From NCBI GenBank assembly GCA_029213305.1, contig JARGPA010000018.1, positions 1-64,000 of the forward strand: a DNA stretch of 64,000 nucleotides. Reading direction: 5' to 3'. This document shows, piece by piece, positions 37,305 to 45,748 of the stretch. Source of the stretch: Phycisphaerales bacterium. GTDB taxonomy: Bacteria > Planctomycetota > Phycisphaerae > Phycisphaerales > UBA1924. Each line of letters opens with the position of its first letter. Within the stretch, counting starts at the first letter, position 1. Under the pieces are notes generated by a model. That model was not told the origin of the DNA. It ran no database searches and was given only the letters and a program-made list of their open reading frames with translations. The translations under genes and the position numbers were made by a program.

Positions 37305-38726
37305 TTAACGGGCCAATGCCGCAAATATCATGACAACTGTTCTCCAGATGATATAGACATCAAGAACAAATGTTGCTTTCTCTACATATTCAATGTCATA
37401 ACGGATCCATTCTTGGAAATCCGCCCCGTCAGATCGTGTACGTCGAATCTGCCAAAGCCCAGTCACCCCGGGACGAACACTCAATCGAGCTTCGCGCCAT
37501 CCTGGACAATACTGATTCTCTGAAAACGGGCTTGGTCTAGGACCAACCACAGACATATGACCTGTGAGTACATTCAAAAACTGAGGCAACTCATCAAGTT
37601 GAAGTTTGCGTAAGACTGATCCAACCTTGGTAATCCGCGGGTCTTTCTCCATGAAAAACTGCGGGCCGTCAGCCTTATTTTGTGATTGCAACTCCGCTTT
37701 CATCGCTTCTGCGTTGCGATACATCGTCCTGAACTTCAGACACCCAAACTCTTTGCCATTGATTGATTCTCGTTTATGTGCAAAGAAAATAGGAGATCGA
37801 TCCTCGATCCAAATCGCAAGAATAATAAATGGATAAAGCGGGAGTGTGAGCGCCAGTGCAATCAAAGCAAACACAATATCAAACAATCGTTTGAATACAC
37901 TTGATGTGTATGTCGCCGCTTGATCAATCCGTCGCTCTGGTCTTGTCTGAACTGCTTCAATATCTTTCCACTCAACCTCATCAGTTTCAGGTCGTTGCTT
38001 TGGATCATCCCAAAGAACCGCAGGTCCGACTGCTGATTTACCCTCAGGGATAAATCTACCCGCGCCGATCCAAATCGGTCCAGTGATCGCAGATGGATCA
38101 GTTACGAGCGCATCCTTATCTGCCCAACTCTCGCGTCCTAGTTTTTCTACGCGAGCAATTGTAGAAAATGGATGTTTCCAAGTTTGAGCGAGATCTTGAA
38201 CAAATCGAGCACATTCAATATCAGAATCGCTGTTGTAGACATATCCCTTTGCACGGACTGCAGCACTGAGATCTTCAGGGACAATCTTTCGAAGCTCTGC
38301 CCAAGGAGATTGGTCGTCTGTCATCGATGCCCAATCGAGTGCGAGTTCTGGATTGGATGTAAGTCCAACACGCGCATGGCGCTGACTCTTTCCAGATTCA
38401 TACACTCTTCGGAACTGAAGAAACTGTCCATCAGGACGCGCATCGACAAGTTCTCGATAATCAAGTGTGCGACGATCCGCAAGACGAATCATGAGCAAAT
38501 CTGGATTCAACCAACACATCAACTCAAGCAACTTAGGTAAAGGCATCACAACTAGGTGAGACCGATTAACTAGAAGATACAACTCTGCATGCTTATCAAT
38601 CTTGATTCCAGGGGAACCACTCGGAATAACCTGAATTCCTCGTGATTTCCAGAACCTCGCATGAAGCTGGATCGGGGTTAATCCCCAAAGTGTATGTACC
38701 GATTCATCGTGTGCAGGCGCGATCAT
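37305..38726 (-). CDS. Priming sugar-phosphate transferase with N-terminal nucleotidyltransferase-like region
   Basis: The 473-residue protein's C-terminal part (about 270-473) is a bacterial sugar transferase (WbaP/EpsL class) that puts the first sugar-1-phosphate on undecaprenyl phosphate: KRLFDIVFALIALALTLPLY, CLKFRTMYRNAE, LRKLQLDELPQFLNVLTGHM, SVVGPRPSPF and RPGVTGLWQI. The first 260 residues resemble a degenerate sugar nucleotidyltransferase with a hexapeptide-like end (IWIGAGRFIPEGKSAVGPAV) rather than the usual membrane helices. It overlaps the Wzz/kinase gene by 4 bases. Confidence 0.88.
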   Translation of the reverse strand: MIAPAHDESVHTLWGLTPIQLHARFWKSRGIQVIPSGSPGIKIDKHAELYLLVNRSHLVVMPLPKLLELMCWLNPDLLMIRLADRRTLDYRELVDARPDGQFLQFRRVYESGKSQRHARVGLTSNPELALDWASMTDDQSPWAELRKIVPEDLSAAVRAKGYVYNSDSDIECARFVQDLAQTWKHPFSTIARVEKLGRESWADKDALVTDPSAITGPIWIGAGRFIPEGKSAVGPAVLWDDPKQRPETDEVEWKDIEAVQTRPERRIDQAATYTSSVFKRLFDIVFALIALALTLPLYPFIILAIWIEDRSPIFFAHKRESINGKEFGCLKFRTMYRNAEAMKAELQSQNKADGPQFFMEKDPRITKVGSVLRKLQLDELPQFLNVLTGHMSVVGPRPSPFSENQYCPGWREARLSVRPGVTGLWQIRRTRSDGADFQEWIRYDIEYVEKATFVLDVYIIWRTVVMIFAALAR

Positions 38727-40954
38727 GATCCGGTACTCCTCGGAGGCTGAGTATCAACAGACTTTGCTTTTGCACTAAAAAGTGATCCCGCAACTGGTCC
38801 AACTCGCATCGTCGGCCTGTTATCAACATCCTCTTGTTGTCGTGAAACTTGACGAGAGAAGTGGACAGACATGCTACTGGATGCTTCACGCAACTCGTGA
38901 ATCGATGCACGATTGAAGACAGTTGCAATAATGTGACCCCCTACTGCATTCACCTGATCAATCGCTTTCTTTACAAGTGGTTTGTATTGCCCGCGTCCGA
39001 CGACCATAATCACCCCGTCAGCTTGAGGAGCAACAAACACTGCTTCAACTGATCCAAGGATGGGTCCTGTATCGATCAAAATTGTATCAAAGTCCTTCCG
39101 AACATGCTTGATCAATCTCGCAACAGATCGCGGGGCTAACCTGCTCACTCGTTCATCATCACCATACCCTGCAGGTAAGATGTGCAACCCCTCAAAGTCT
39201 GTATCTTGGATGAGCTCATTTGTTTGCTCTTCAGAATCAATTGCTTCTGCTAAACTATCTGCATTGGGATATCCAAAGTGAACGCTCAATCCGCGGCCGA
39301 TGAAATCAAGATCCAACAATAAGGTTCGATCACCACTCTCTGCGAATGAAAGCCCGAGCGCAATAATCATGCTCGTTTTCCCGTCTTGTGGCGCTGGACT
39401 CGTGACACAATACACCTGAGGTTGTCCAACTTCAGCTTTAATCTGGAGCTGAGATCGGATCTGATGAACTGCAAACGCAGAAGCAGTTGCAAGCTCTTGA
39501 TTTGCAAGAGATGCTCCTAGATCTGGTAACATCCCAATAATGCCTGAGCTAGCTCCTGAGAGGATGTTGTCATCTGAATACTGAATCTTGTGACTAAAGT
39601 ATCCCAAACCAAGCACAACAAAGATCGGTAATGAACTAGCACCAACAAACCCAACTAATGCGAGTTTCTTTCGAGGATCAGAAGTAGGTTCTCTAGGCTC
39701 AGTCGCTTTACCAGCGATACTGATTTTCCCGAGTGTATCTTTCATGTTATCAACTTGAGACTCGGTATCGATCTGATCCAAACGACGATTCACTTCTGAA
39801 ATCGATTGTTGTACACCCGATCGATCTTCCTTCAGGGATTCGAGATTGATACTGATTGTGTTCAGTTCACCAAGCTTTGCTTGTTCGATTCCTGCACTCT
39901 CATCAATACGGGCAATTCTCGCATTGAGTACATTCTGCGAGAGGATCTGTTTCCCATCTTCATAGATTGGAACTGAAGCAATATCCCCTGATCGAAGCTC
40001 CTCTAGTCGTTTATCAATCTGAGTCTGTGAATTTTCAATCATCAAAGTGATCCGACGAACATCACGGTGTTCTTCTCGTAACCCCTCTGAAATCATCATT
40101 TCTTCGCGTGCATCTACTAATCCATTGCGACGATTGAACAAATCCGCAATCATCGGATCGACAACCATTGCTTCTTCAATCGTCATCGAATCTGAACCCG
40201 AGTTGCTCTTAGAGTCTTCAAACTGTTCATACATCGCGAGTTGATCAGAATATTTTTTTCGTTCTGCATCGAACTGTCGAATCTTGAGAAGTGAGTTCTG
40301 AATCAAAGGCGTCAGGTTTTCAGTCCCTACACTTGAAACTCTATTTGCGATCTGGCTATCCAAGCTGTCTCGTTGAGCCATCAAATCTACGCGTCGTTTC
40401 TTCAACGCATTCACAATCTCAGGGTTATCAATACTTCCTTCTTTCCCGTACTTTGCAAGGTATGCATTCATCACTGAACCCACAATTGCGGTCGAAACCA
40501 AAGGATTCTCGTGGCTATACGATACAGTAATGATTTCCTGAGCTCGACGATCAGGCCGAACTGAGAGTCCTCGTTGGATATCTGAAGGAGTTGAAATGCT
40601 TGACAATCTTCTTACTGGTTCCCATTCGTCTGCTTCAATTGCATTTTGAATCACATCGCCGTTTCGGATCAGTTCAGCTTGTGAACTTACGAAACTAGAG
40701 AACATCTTTGGAGCAGTACTCTGCTCTGAGTCATACAAAACCTTAGGAAGAGTTGGTTGGATACGGATCAATCCAACGCTCTTGAACTGTGGTTCTTGAG
40801 ACATATATCCCAGAGTGCCGCCCACGAGCCCAAAGATTGATGCAAGAACCAGCGTTAGGATGTATTTCCCACGAAGCATGCGATGAACAAGCACAAAAAC
40901 ATTTGTATGTGCTTGCTCGCTCTCAGATTCCCAGTTCATTTGACTCGCATTCAT
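38723..40954 (-). CDS. Wzz-type chain-length regulator fused to CpsD/CapB-like kinase domain
   Basis: The 743-residue protein has an N-terminal Wzz domain with a membrane helix (ILTLVLASIFGLVGGTLGYM), a long coiled-coil periplasmic region, a second membrane helix (about 430-450, LALVGFVGASSLPIFVVLGL), then a cytoplasmic P-loop kinase-like domain: Walker A VTSPAPQDGKTSMI (about 525), LLLDLDFIGRGLS and Walker B TILIDTGPILGS. The C-terminus lacks the Tyr-rich tail typical of BY-kinases. It probably controls polymer length and export. The EpsI gene overlaps by 4 bases upstream. Confidence 0.9.
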   Translation of the reverse strand: MNASQMNWESESEQAHTNVFVLVHRMLRGKYILTLVLASIFGLVGGTLGYMSQEPQFKSVGLIRIQPTLPKVLYDSEQSTAPKMFSSFVSSQAELIRNGDVIQNAIEADEWEPVRRLSSISTPSDIQRGLSVRPDRRAQEIITVSYSHENPLVSTAIVGSVMNAYLAKYGKEGSIDNPEIVNALKKRRVDLMAQRDSLDSQIANRVSSVGTENLTPLIQNSLLKIRQFDAERKKYSDQLAMYEQFEDSKSNSGSDSMTIEEAMVVDPMIADLFNRRNGLVDAREEMMISEGLREEHRDVRRITLMIENSQTQIDKRLEELRSGDIASVPIYEDGKQILSQNVLNARIARIDESAGIEQAKLGELNTISINLESLKEDRSGVQQSISEVNRRLDQIDTESQVDNMKDTLGKISIAGKATEPREPTSDPRKKLALVGFVGASSLPIFVVLGLGYFSHKIQYSDDNILSGASSGIIGMLPDLGASLANQELATASAFAVHQIRSQLQIKAEVGQPQVYCVTSPAPQDGKTSMIIALGLSFAESGDRTLLLDLDFIGRGLSVHFGYPNADSLAEAIDSEEQTNELIQDTDFEGLHILPAGYGDDERVSRLAPRSVARLIKHVRKDFDTILIDTGPILGSVEAVFVAPQADGVIMVVGRGQYKPLVKKAIDQVNAVGGHIIATVFNRASIHELREASSSMSVHFSRQVSRQQEDVDNRPTMRVGPVAGSLFSAKAKSVDTQPPRSTGS

Positions 40955-41640
40955 GGGTTGCTCCCCTCAACATCATTGTGTTCAACTTGCGAGTTGAGCA
41001 CTGCATCAATCGCAGGCTGCGCAATCACAACCATTTCATCAAGTATCCATTTCCGGAGTTCAGGATCGACTTGCCCATCGATCACAACCTGAAGTTGGGC
41101 AGCCCCATACTTCCGATACTCATAATCAGCACTTAACTTCCGAACATCTTTCATCGAAACTGTTTGCAAGCCGTTGGGCAAAACAAACAAGCTGTATACG
41201 CTGATATCGCGTTCAACTTTGCCTGCAACTCGATGGAACCCGTACTGCCTTAATGCATACTTTGAACTTGAGAACATGCTGACTGGGTTCTCACCCGCTT
41301 CCATCCATCCATTTGCAGGATAACAACGCGGCGGGTAGTGCCCTGCCATATCTCGTGTATCACGACATTGGACAATCAAGAGTGTTGCAGAGACTGCTTG
41401 CTCGTTATGTTGATATCTGCGTGCAACCATCGCATTCGGACGAAGCAGATTCGTCGCGGCCTGAGGGATTGGGACTTGCTCGCCGACCCATCCATTTATA
41501 TCAACAGGAGTGCGATTGATGACATCTGCGACTTGCTCGTGGTACAACTCGATCGCTTCCTTATCACCTGGATTGGCGCGAACCAATCCAACAATAATGA
41601 GGAGTATGAATGCAACCGGGATGGCAAGTTTATTAATCAA
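40951..41640 (-). CDS. epsI: Exosortase-associated EpsI-family protein
   Basis: The 229-residue protein has an N-terminal membrane helix (LAIPVAFILLIIVGLVRA) and then a periplasmic domain with INGWVGEQVPIPQAA, IVQCRDTRDMAGHYPPRCYP and ANGW, the Cys/Pro/Trp-rich pattern of EpsI proteins, which are found beside or fused to exosortases. The exact biochemical role of the family is unsettled. It lies 23 bases after the exosortase gene in the same operon. Confidence 0.85.
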   Translation of the reverse strand: MINKLAIPVAFILLIIVGLVRANPGDKEAIELYHEQVADVINRTPVDINGWVGEQVPIPQAATNLLRPNAMVARRYQHNEQAVSATLLIVQCRDTRDMAGHYPPRCYPANGWMEAGENPVSMFSSSKYALRQYGFHRVAGKVERDISVYSLFVLPNGLQTVSMKDVRKLSADYEYRKYGAAQLQVVIDGQVDPELRKWILDEMVVIAQPAIDAVLNSQVEHNDVEGSNP

Positions 41641-41663
41641 GTTCGTCTTTCTTCAGTCATTCA

Positions 41664-42545
41664 TCACGATGATTGGGTTGCCAATGTAAATCGGTATGTA
41701 GGAACCATTGCCCATCTGAGAGCACGAGTAGCACCCATCAACATCAAGAACGCGACAGGCAACATAAGCCAACCCGCGATATCATGAAAATTATCCGCGA
41801 TATCTTGTGGTGCATTTCCATAAAGAATCACTGTTGGCGCCAATCGAATCACATTACACACTATCGCTGCGATCGGGCTCAACAACAGGACCATTAACCG
41901 AACCGAGTTTCTCAATGGAACCGAAAAAGCAAACGCATACGAAACTAAGACGAGTGCGAAAACCATCCGCATACCATTGCAAGCTTCTGCAACCGCAACG
42001 GGCATGTCATTAATGTTGACAAGGTTTCCAGATCGTTCTACATAAAAACCCATTGTTTCCAAGAGAGTCGTAGTCACCCTCGCAGTTGCATTTTGTAATG
42101 GGCCTGCAATCGCGAGTCTAATGTTCCCAGGGATTGGCACCAGCAATACAAGGATCATTGCAGCGGGTGCAAAGTTTGCAACAACCTGTGATCCAACAAC
42201 TGAAATGATCGCGCCGATAAGCATGAGTACTGCACCTGCGTGCCAACCTGCTTGAAACGCATTTTGGTAACTGAGATAAGCAAGCAAACATCCTGCTAGA
42301 ATTATCAACACTCCAAACCAACTAGCGTGAGGCGGACAGCGTCGAAATCGAATACGACGAATCCAAACAAGCCACGCTGCGATCGGGACCACAAGAATTA
42401 TGTGACTCGATTCTTCGTCGTTGAGCGCAATGAGCAAGATATCTTGCCATTGACTCACAGCTGCAAAAATTGCTGCAGTTACAAGCACTACAAGCAAGAC
42501 CGCTTGTTTGATACTCCAACCATATCTTGAAGGGAAGAACTTCAT
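41664..42545 (-). CDS. Exosortase (transmembrane cysteine transpeptidase-like)
   Basis: The 293-residue protein has about eight membrane helices. The catalytic signature is in place: C189 in EACNGMRMVFALVL, R234 in NVIRLAPTVI, and H254 in NFHDIAGWLMLP, matching the Cys/Arg/His triad of exosortases and archaeosortases. It should cleave sorting tails such as those at 30768-31484 and 31767-32483 and transfer the proteins to an acceptor in the envelope. The subclass cannot be fixed by eye. Its start overlaps the upstream stop by one base (TAATG). Confidence 0.92.
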   Translation of the reverse strand: MKFFPSRYGWSIKQAVLLVVLVTAAIFAAVSQWQDILLIALNDEESSHIILVVPIAAWLVWIRRIRFRRCPPHASWFGVLIILAGCLLAYLSYQNAFQAGWHAGAVLMLIGAIISVVGSQVVANFAPAAMILVLLVPIPGNIRLAIAGPLQNATARVTTTLLETMGFYVERSGNLVNINDMPVAVAEACNGMRMVFALVLVSYAFAFSVPLRNSVRLMVLLLSPIAAIVCNVIRLAPTVILYGNAPQDIADNFHDIAGWLMLPVAFLMLMGATRALRWAMVPTYRFTLATQSS

Positions 42546-43471
42546 TAGGACCTCGCCTTCTTAACTGTGCCCGTGAGCACTTTGTCGATCACCCGAGCGC
42601 CTGGCATTACAACAGAACCAGGACAAAGAATTGAACGCACAACAACAGCACCTTTTCCAACTGTCGCGCCTTTGAGTGCGATCGAATCATGGAGGATAAC
42701 ATCGTCCGCGACGTTTGCATCCGGTTCAACAATCGAAAAAGTACTCTCCCACTCTTCACGATACGGATCTTCGTCAATTGTTGCTCCGGATCCGAATCCA
42801 GCAGTTTCAGCACGAATCGCATTAAGATATTCTGCTAATGACCGAGTTGGATGTGCATATGCACGATGGCGTTCAACAACAGAAACTTTGTGTTCCATCT
42901 TCCAAGCTTCTAACGATTGTTCTTTGAGATCAACATATCCAATGTTGTTTACCGATTTGAGCACGCCACATCGGATAAGCCAAACCCCAACAGGAGCACC
43001 ATCCATACATGACACAAAGGATACATCTGCGGTCTTCTTAGCCATCGCATGTACTAGATCGCTCAAAGGCTCGAGAAAAACCTGAGCACCTGAGCTGACA
43101 ATTATGTAATCGTCATCAGCCATTTCCTTTGTTGCATCTGAGAGCACTCCAGCAACCCCACGAATGGGAGACGCATCTTCCTGAACAACACAGTTCACGA
43201 GATCAGTCTTCCCTAAGTTCGTCGGAGGCCGACTCTCAGTATCAACAAGGACACGCATTTCTAGATTTTGTAAATCAAATCGACGAGCGCACGCTTGAGC
43301 ATTTGCCATATGATGTGAAGTAATTGACCCTGACACAAGAGGTAGATCGAGAAGACTTCGATCTATCCGCCGAGCTAGAGGCGTAGATCGTACGGATCCA
43401 TAGAGGACAATCATCGATCGGATCGATTGGATGATGTCAGATGGTTTAGTTGGTGACTCAATAGTGGACAT
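42545..43471 (-). CDS. Degenerate sugar nucleotidyltransferase-like protein with left-handed beta-helix end
   Basis: About 308 residues. The middle contains MADDDYIIVSSGAQVFLEPL, reminiscent of the nucleotidyltransferase GT-A fold, and the C-terminus has hexapeptide-like turns (VILHDSIALKGATVGKGAVV, then RSILCPGSVVMPGARV). The N-terminal GxGxRLxPLT activation loop of GlmU/RfbA enzymes is absent (MIVLYGSVRSTPLARRI instead), so it may be a regulatory or inactive relative, such as those found beside exosortases. The start at 43471 is the first ATG; a TTG lies two codons earlier. First gene of the exosortase operon. Confidence 0.75.
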   Translation of the reverse strand: MSTIESPTKPSDIIQSIRSMIVLYGSVRSTPLARRIDRSLLDLPLVSGSITSHHMANAQACARRFDLQNLEMRVLVDTESRPPTNLGKTDLVNCVVQEDASPIRGVAGVLSDATKEMADDDYIIVSSGAQVFLEPLSDLVHAMAKKTADVSFVSCMDGAPVGVWLIRCGVLKSVNNIGYVDLKEQSLEAWKMEHKVSVVERHRAYAHPTRSLAEYLNAIRAETAGFGSGATIDEDPYREEWESTFSIVEPDANVADDVILHDSIALKGATVGKGAVVVRSILCPGSVVMPGARVIDKVLTGTVKKARS

Positions 43472-43648
43472 ATTCAATTCGCAAATGTAGCTGTACCCTC
43501 AAAACCCGCTCGAACCCATCCAAAACTACAATCATGGGCACCGATGTCAGAAGACAAACGCGCACCACTCATTCTTGGAACTACACGAACTATCGGCTGA
43601 TCTCTTCGCCCGCTTTGGGGGGCTCTCAAGATCAGTCTAGGAAACAAA

Positions 43649-44395
43649 TCAATCTCTCAATGCGCAGAGAATGCGCGTCGTCAATGCATCCTCTATATCC
43701 CCCTCAGAGATCTGCATCACCCTCGTCACAACACGCTCAAACGCTACAGTCCCTACGACGTCAGATGGGGTAGAGATCGACTCAGTTAGCCATGTTTTCG
43801 AATCAATTCGCCACTGAGTGCGAACATCTGAGATCGAATCGACATACTCTGCTCGATGAATCCCATCTGCGAGCCCCCTGCCGTCTGCTTTCAACACAGA
43901 TTCAATCTGAGTCCAAGTTTGATAAAATAATCCGCAATCCTGGGTCATTTCATCGATTCTCGACTTACTCGATGTCAACATTGCGACCAATTTCCGATCT
44001 GGAATCGATGGATCCACATGTTCAACATCAATCCCACACCGTTGGTTTTTGGAAACAACCAATGCACAAGCATTTTTTGTCCTTGAGACATTGATGTCGC
44101 AGTTGGAGCCTTGAACTTCTCGTGAATATGGTCTTCCAAACTCATCTGGTTCGATGATGATCTCTCCAGGCTCAATCCCAGTGATCGCCGAAGCACCTAA
44201 ACGCCAGAGCCCTCGTTGTGCCTGATATCCAATCCGATCGGCTTCAAAATGAAACAAACTCGCATGTGCGAGTTCTTCGCTTGATAAGAATCGAGCGAGT
44301 GTGGGATTCAAATGTGATTCTAACGATCCGACATACACCTTGATTTGTCCAGGAGTCGGAACGAGAAATGAAAGGTTAGATTCGAAACGGGACAT
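43649..44395 (-). CDS. 4'-phosphopantetheinyl transferase (Sfp/HetI superfamily)
   Basis: About 248 residues. It should transfer phosphopantetheine from CoA to carrier-protein serines. The magnesium-binding motif is GIDVEHVDP (D123, E125), and the second motif FYQTWTQIESVLKADGRGL carries E165 and K169 with the correct spacing. The P1b-type FNxSH motif is altered to INVSRT (His replaced by Arg). The length is that of the two-domain Sfp type, which accepts NRPS carriers. The NRPS at 10273-16065, with two carriers, is the obvious client in this window. The start at 44395 was chosen over a TTG ten codons upstream. Confidence 0.85.
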   Translation of the reverse strand: MSRFESNLSFLVPTPGQIKVYVGSLESHLNPTLARFLSSEELAHASLFHFEADRIGYQAQRGLWRLGASAITGIEPGEIIIEPDEFGRPYSREVQGSNCDINVSRTKNACALVVSKNQRCGIDVEHVDPSIPDRKLVAMLTSSKSRIDEMTQDCGLFYQTWTQIESVLKADGRGLADGIHRAEYVDSISDVRTQWRIDSKTWLTESISTPSDVVGTVAFERVVTRVMQISEGDIEDALTTRILCALRD

Positions 44396-44428
44396 ATCCC
44401 AGATTTCGGCAATTACACCTAGCAAAGG

Positions 44429-45499
44429 TTAACGGATTCGGACAGTCCAGGTTCTTTCGATACGATTTGGATGTCCTGCGTCAACAGATTGTGAGAACAT
44501 TCTCAGATCAACGATTGTATCAGATGGAAAATCAAGTTTGATCGTACTCGCGCCTGTATTCCAGGTACTGAGAACATCGGTTGTACTTGTAGACATCCGC
44601 GTGTCCTGCATCATCACGGAGTCGCCTCCGACTTGAGTACCTGTGATTACTTCGAATGCTTGATCAGATTGAACTAGTTCAACACCGATGAAATATACTG
44701 TGTTCCCGATAACTGCAGCGCCCATTCCTGAATCATGGAACTCAACGCGTTGTCCACCAACTGCACCATCTTGGCTGTACTGTGCACTACCAACTGTCGG
44801 CACTGTTCGATTGTTTGCAGAGTTTGATGATTGAGAACCTGTATTGGAAGTACTTGACCCTGTCGAAGTTGATCCAGAACTGTTGGATTGGTTTGATCCA
44901 CCTGAATGGAATGCTCTCGGCGTGAGTGATGCTCCTGAAGAACCTTGCTCATTTGTTAGGAGCTCAGCCTCCTCTGCACCAGATCCCATAGATGTACTCG
45001 TGGATATGTTTGATCTTGAGTCCTTTGCTGATGCTGAAGAACCTCCGCCGCCGCCGCCACTACTGCGTGCTGACGAACTCCCTCCGCCACCTGAAGCGCC
45101 ACCCGTCCGTGCAGAAGAAGCATTCGATCCCCCGCTTACTCCACGGCCGCCGTAACTAATCCGTGATCCATCTGGAAGAGTCTTTGAAACTCGACTTGTA
45201 GGAGGTAGATTCCTCTTAGAGGATGATCTACGCGCTGGTTCGCGGCGAACAATCACCCGCCCATCGGGCATACTAATCCGAACTTCAATCGTGTCACTTT
45301 GCTCATTCGATTGCTCATCCAATCGATTTTTGGATGAATCATCTGCGTCTGTTGAGACCTCTTGCTTTTCGCCGCTCTGCGATTGCTGCGCTGAATCTGA
45401 TTCTTTCGATTCATCTGCAATCGCAAGCGTAGACGCAAGACCTGCGGAAAGAACGACAGCTCCAAGGAGCCCTGTTAGTTGGAAAGGTTGAACTTGCAT
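44429..45499 (-). CDS. Secreted Ser/Gly-rich protein, unknown function
   Basis: The 356-residue protein has a signal peptide (LTGLLGAVVLSAGLASTLAI, then ADES), followed by an acidic Gln/Ser region, a basic patch (RREPARRSSSKRN), and a long low-complexity Gly/Ser/Ala stretch (about 110-230). It ends with a more ordered C-terminal domain of about 115 residues (starting QYSQDGAVGGQRVEFHDSG, ending NRIERTWTVRIR). No family recognised. GGAGGAAACAAAACG precedes the ATG. It lies 33 bases upstream of the phosphopantetheinyl transferase gene and is likely co-transcribed with it. Confidence 0.7.
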   Translation of the reverse strand: MQVQPFQLTGLLGAVVLSAGLASTLAIADESKESDSAQQSQSGEKQEVSTDADDSSKNRLDEQSNEQSDTIEVRISMPDGRVIVRREPARRSSSKRNLPPTSRVSKTLPDGSRISYGGRGVSGGSNASSARTGGASGGGGSSSARSSGGGGGGSSASAKDSRSNISTSTSMGSGAEEAELLTNEQGSSGASLTPRAFHSGGSNQSNSSGSTSTGSSTSNTGSQSSNSANNRTVPTVGSAQYSQDGAVGGQRVEFHDSGMGAAVIGNTVYFIGVELVQSDQAFEVITGTQVGGDSVMMQDTRMSTSTTDVLSTWNTGASTIKLDFPSDTIVDLRMFSQSVDAGHPNRIERTWTVRIR

Positions 45500-45680
45500 C
45501 GTTTTGTTTCCTCCGCGGTAAATCGCGATCTATTCACACTGAATATCCAAATACTCTGCGTGTGAAACGAGGAAAGCAGGATGATATATTCGAACTGCGC
45601 CAGCAAATTCGACATCTAGGACCGATATCAAATATCAATCTCGTTGTTGTATAGTAAGGTTAGACTGAAATATGAAGAGT

Positions 45681-45724
45681 CCATATAAAACAAGCTGACC
45701 GAGTTGGTTGCCCAACCCGATCAG
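45681..45724 (-). terminator. Intrinsic terminator of chemoreceptor 1
   Basis: CTGACCGAGTTGG (45695-45707) and CCAACCCGATCAG (45712-45724) form a hairpin. On the minus strand the two imperfect positions are G-U pairs, so the stem is meant for that strand, and CTTGTTTTATAT follows. It lies 25 bases past the stop of the 45749-47629 gene. Confidence 0.75.
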
Positions 45725-45748
45725 CCCGTCAATGGGTATATTGATTGA

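Noticed and set aside
44844-45155. Plus-strand Pro/Glu-rich frame opposite the Ser/Gly-rich protein
   Set aside because: Arises from the repetitive Gly/Ser codons on the other strand; no start signal and no supporting context.
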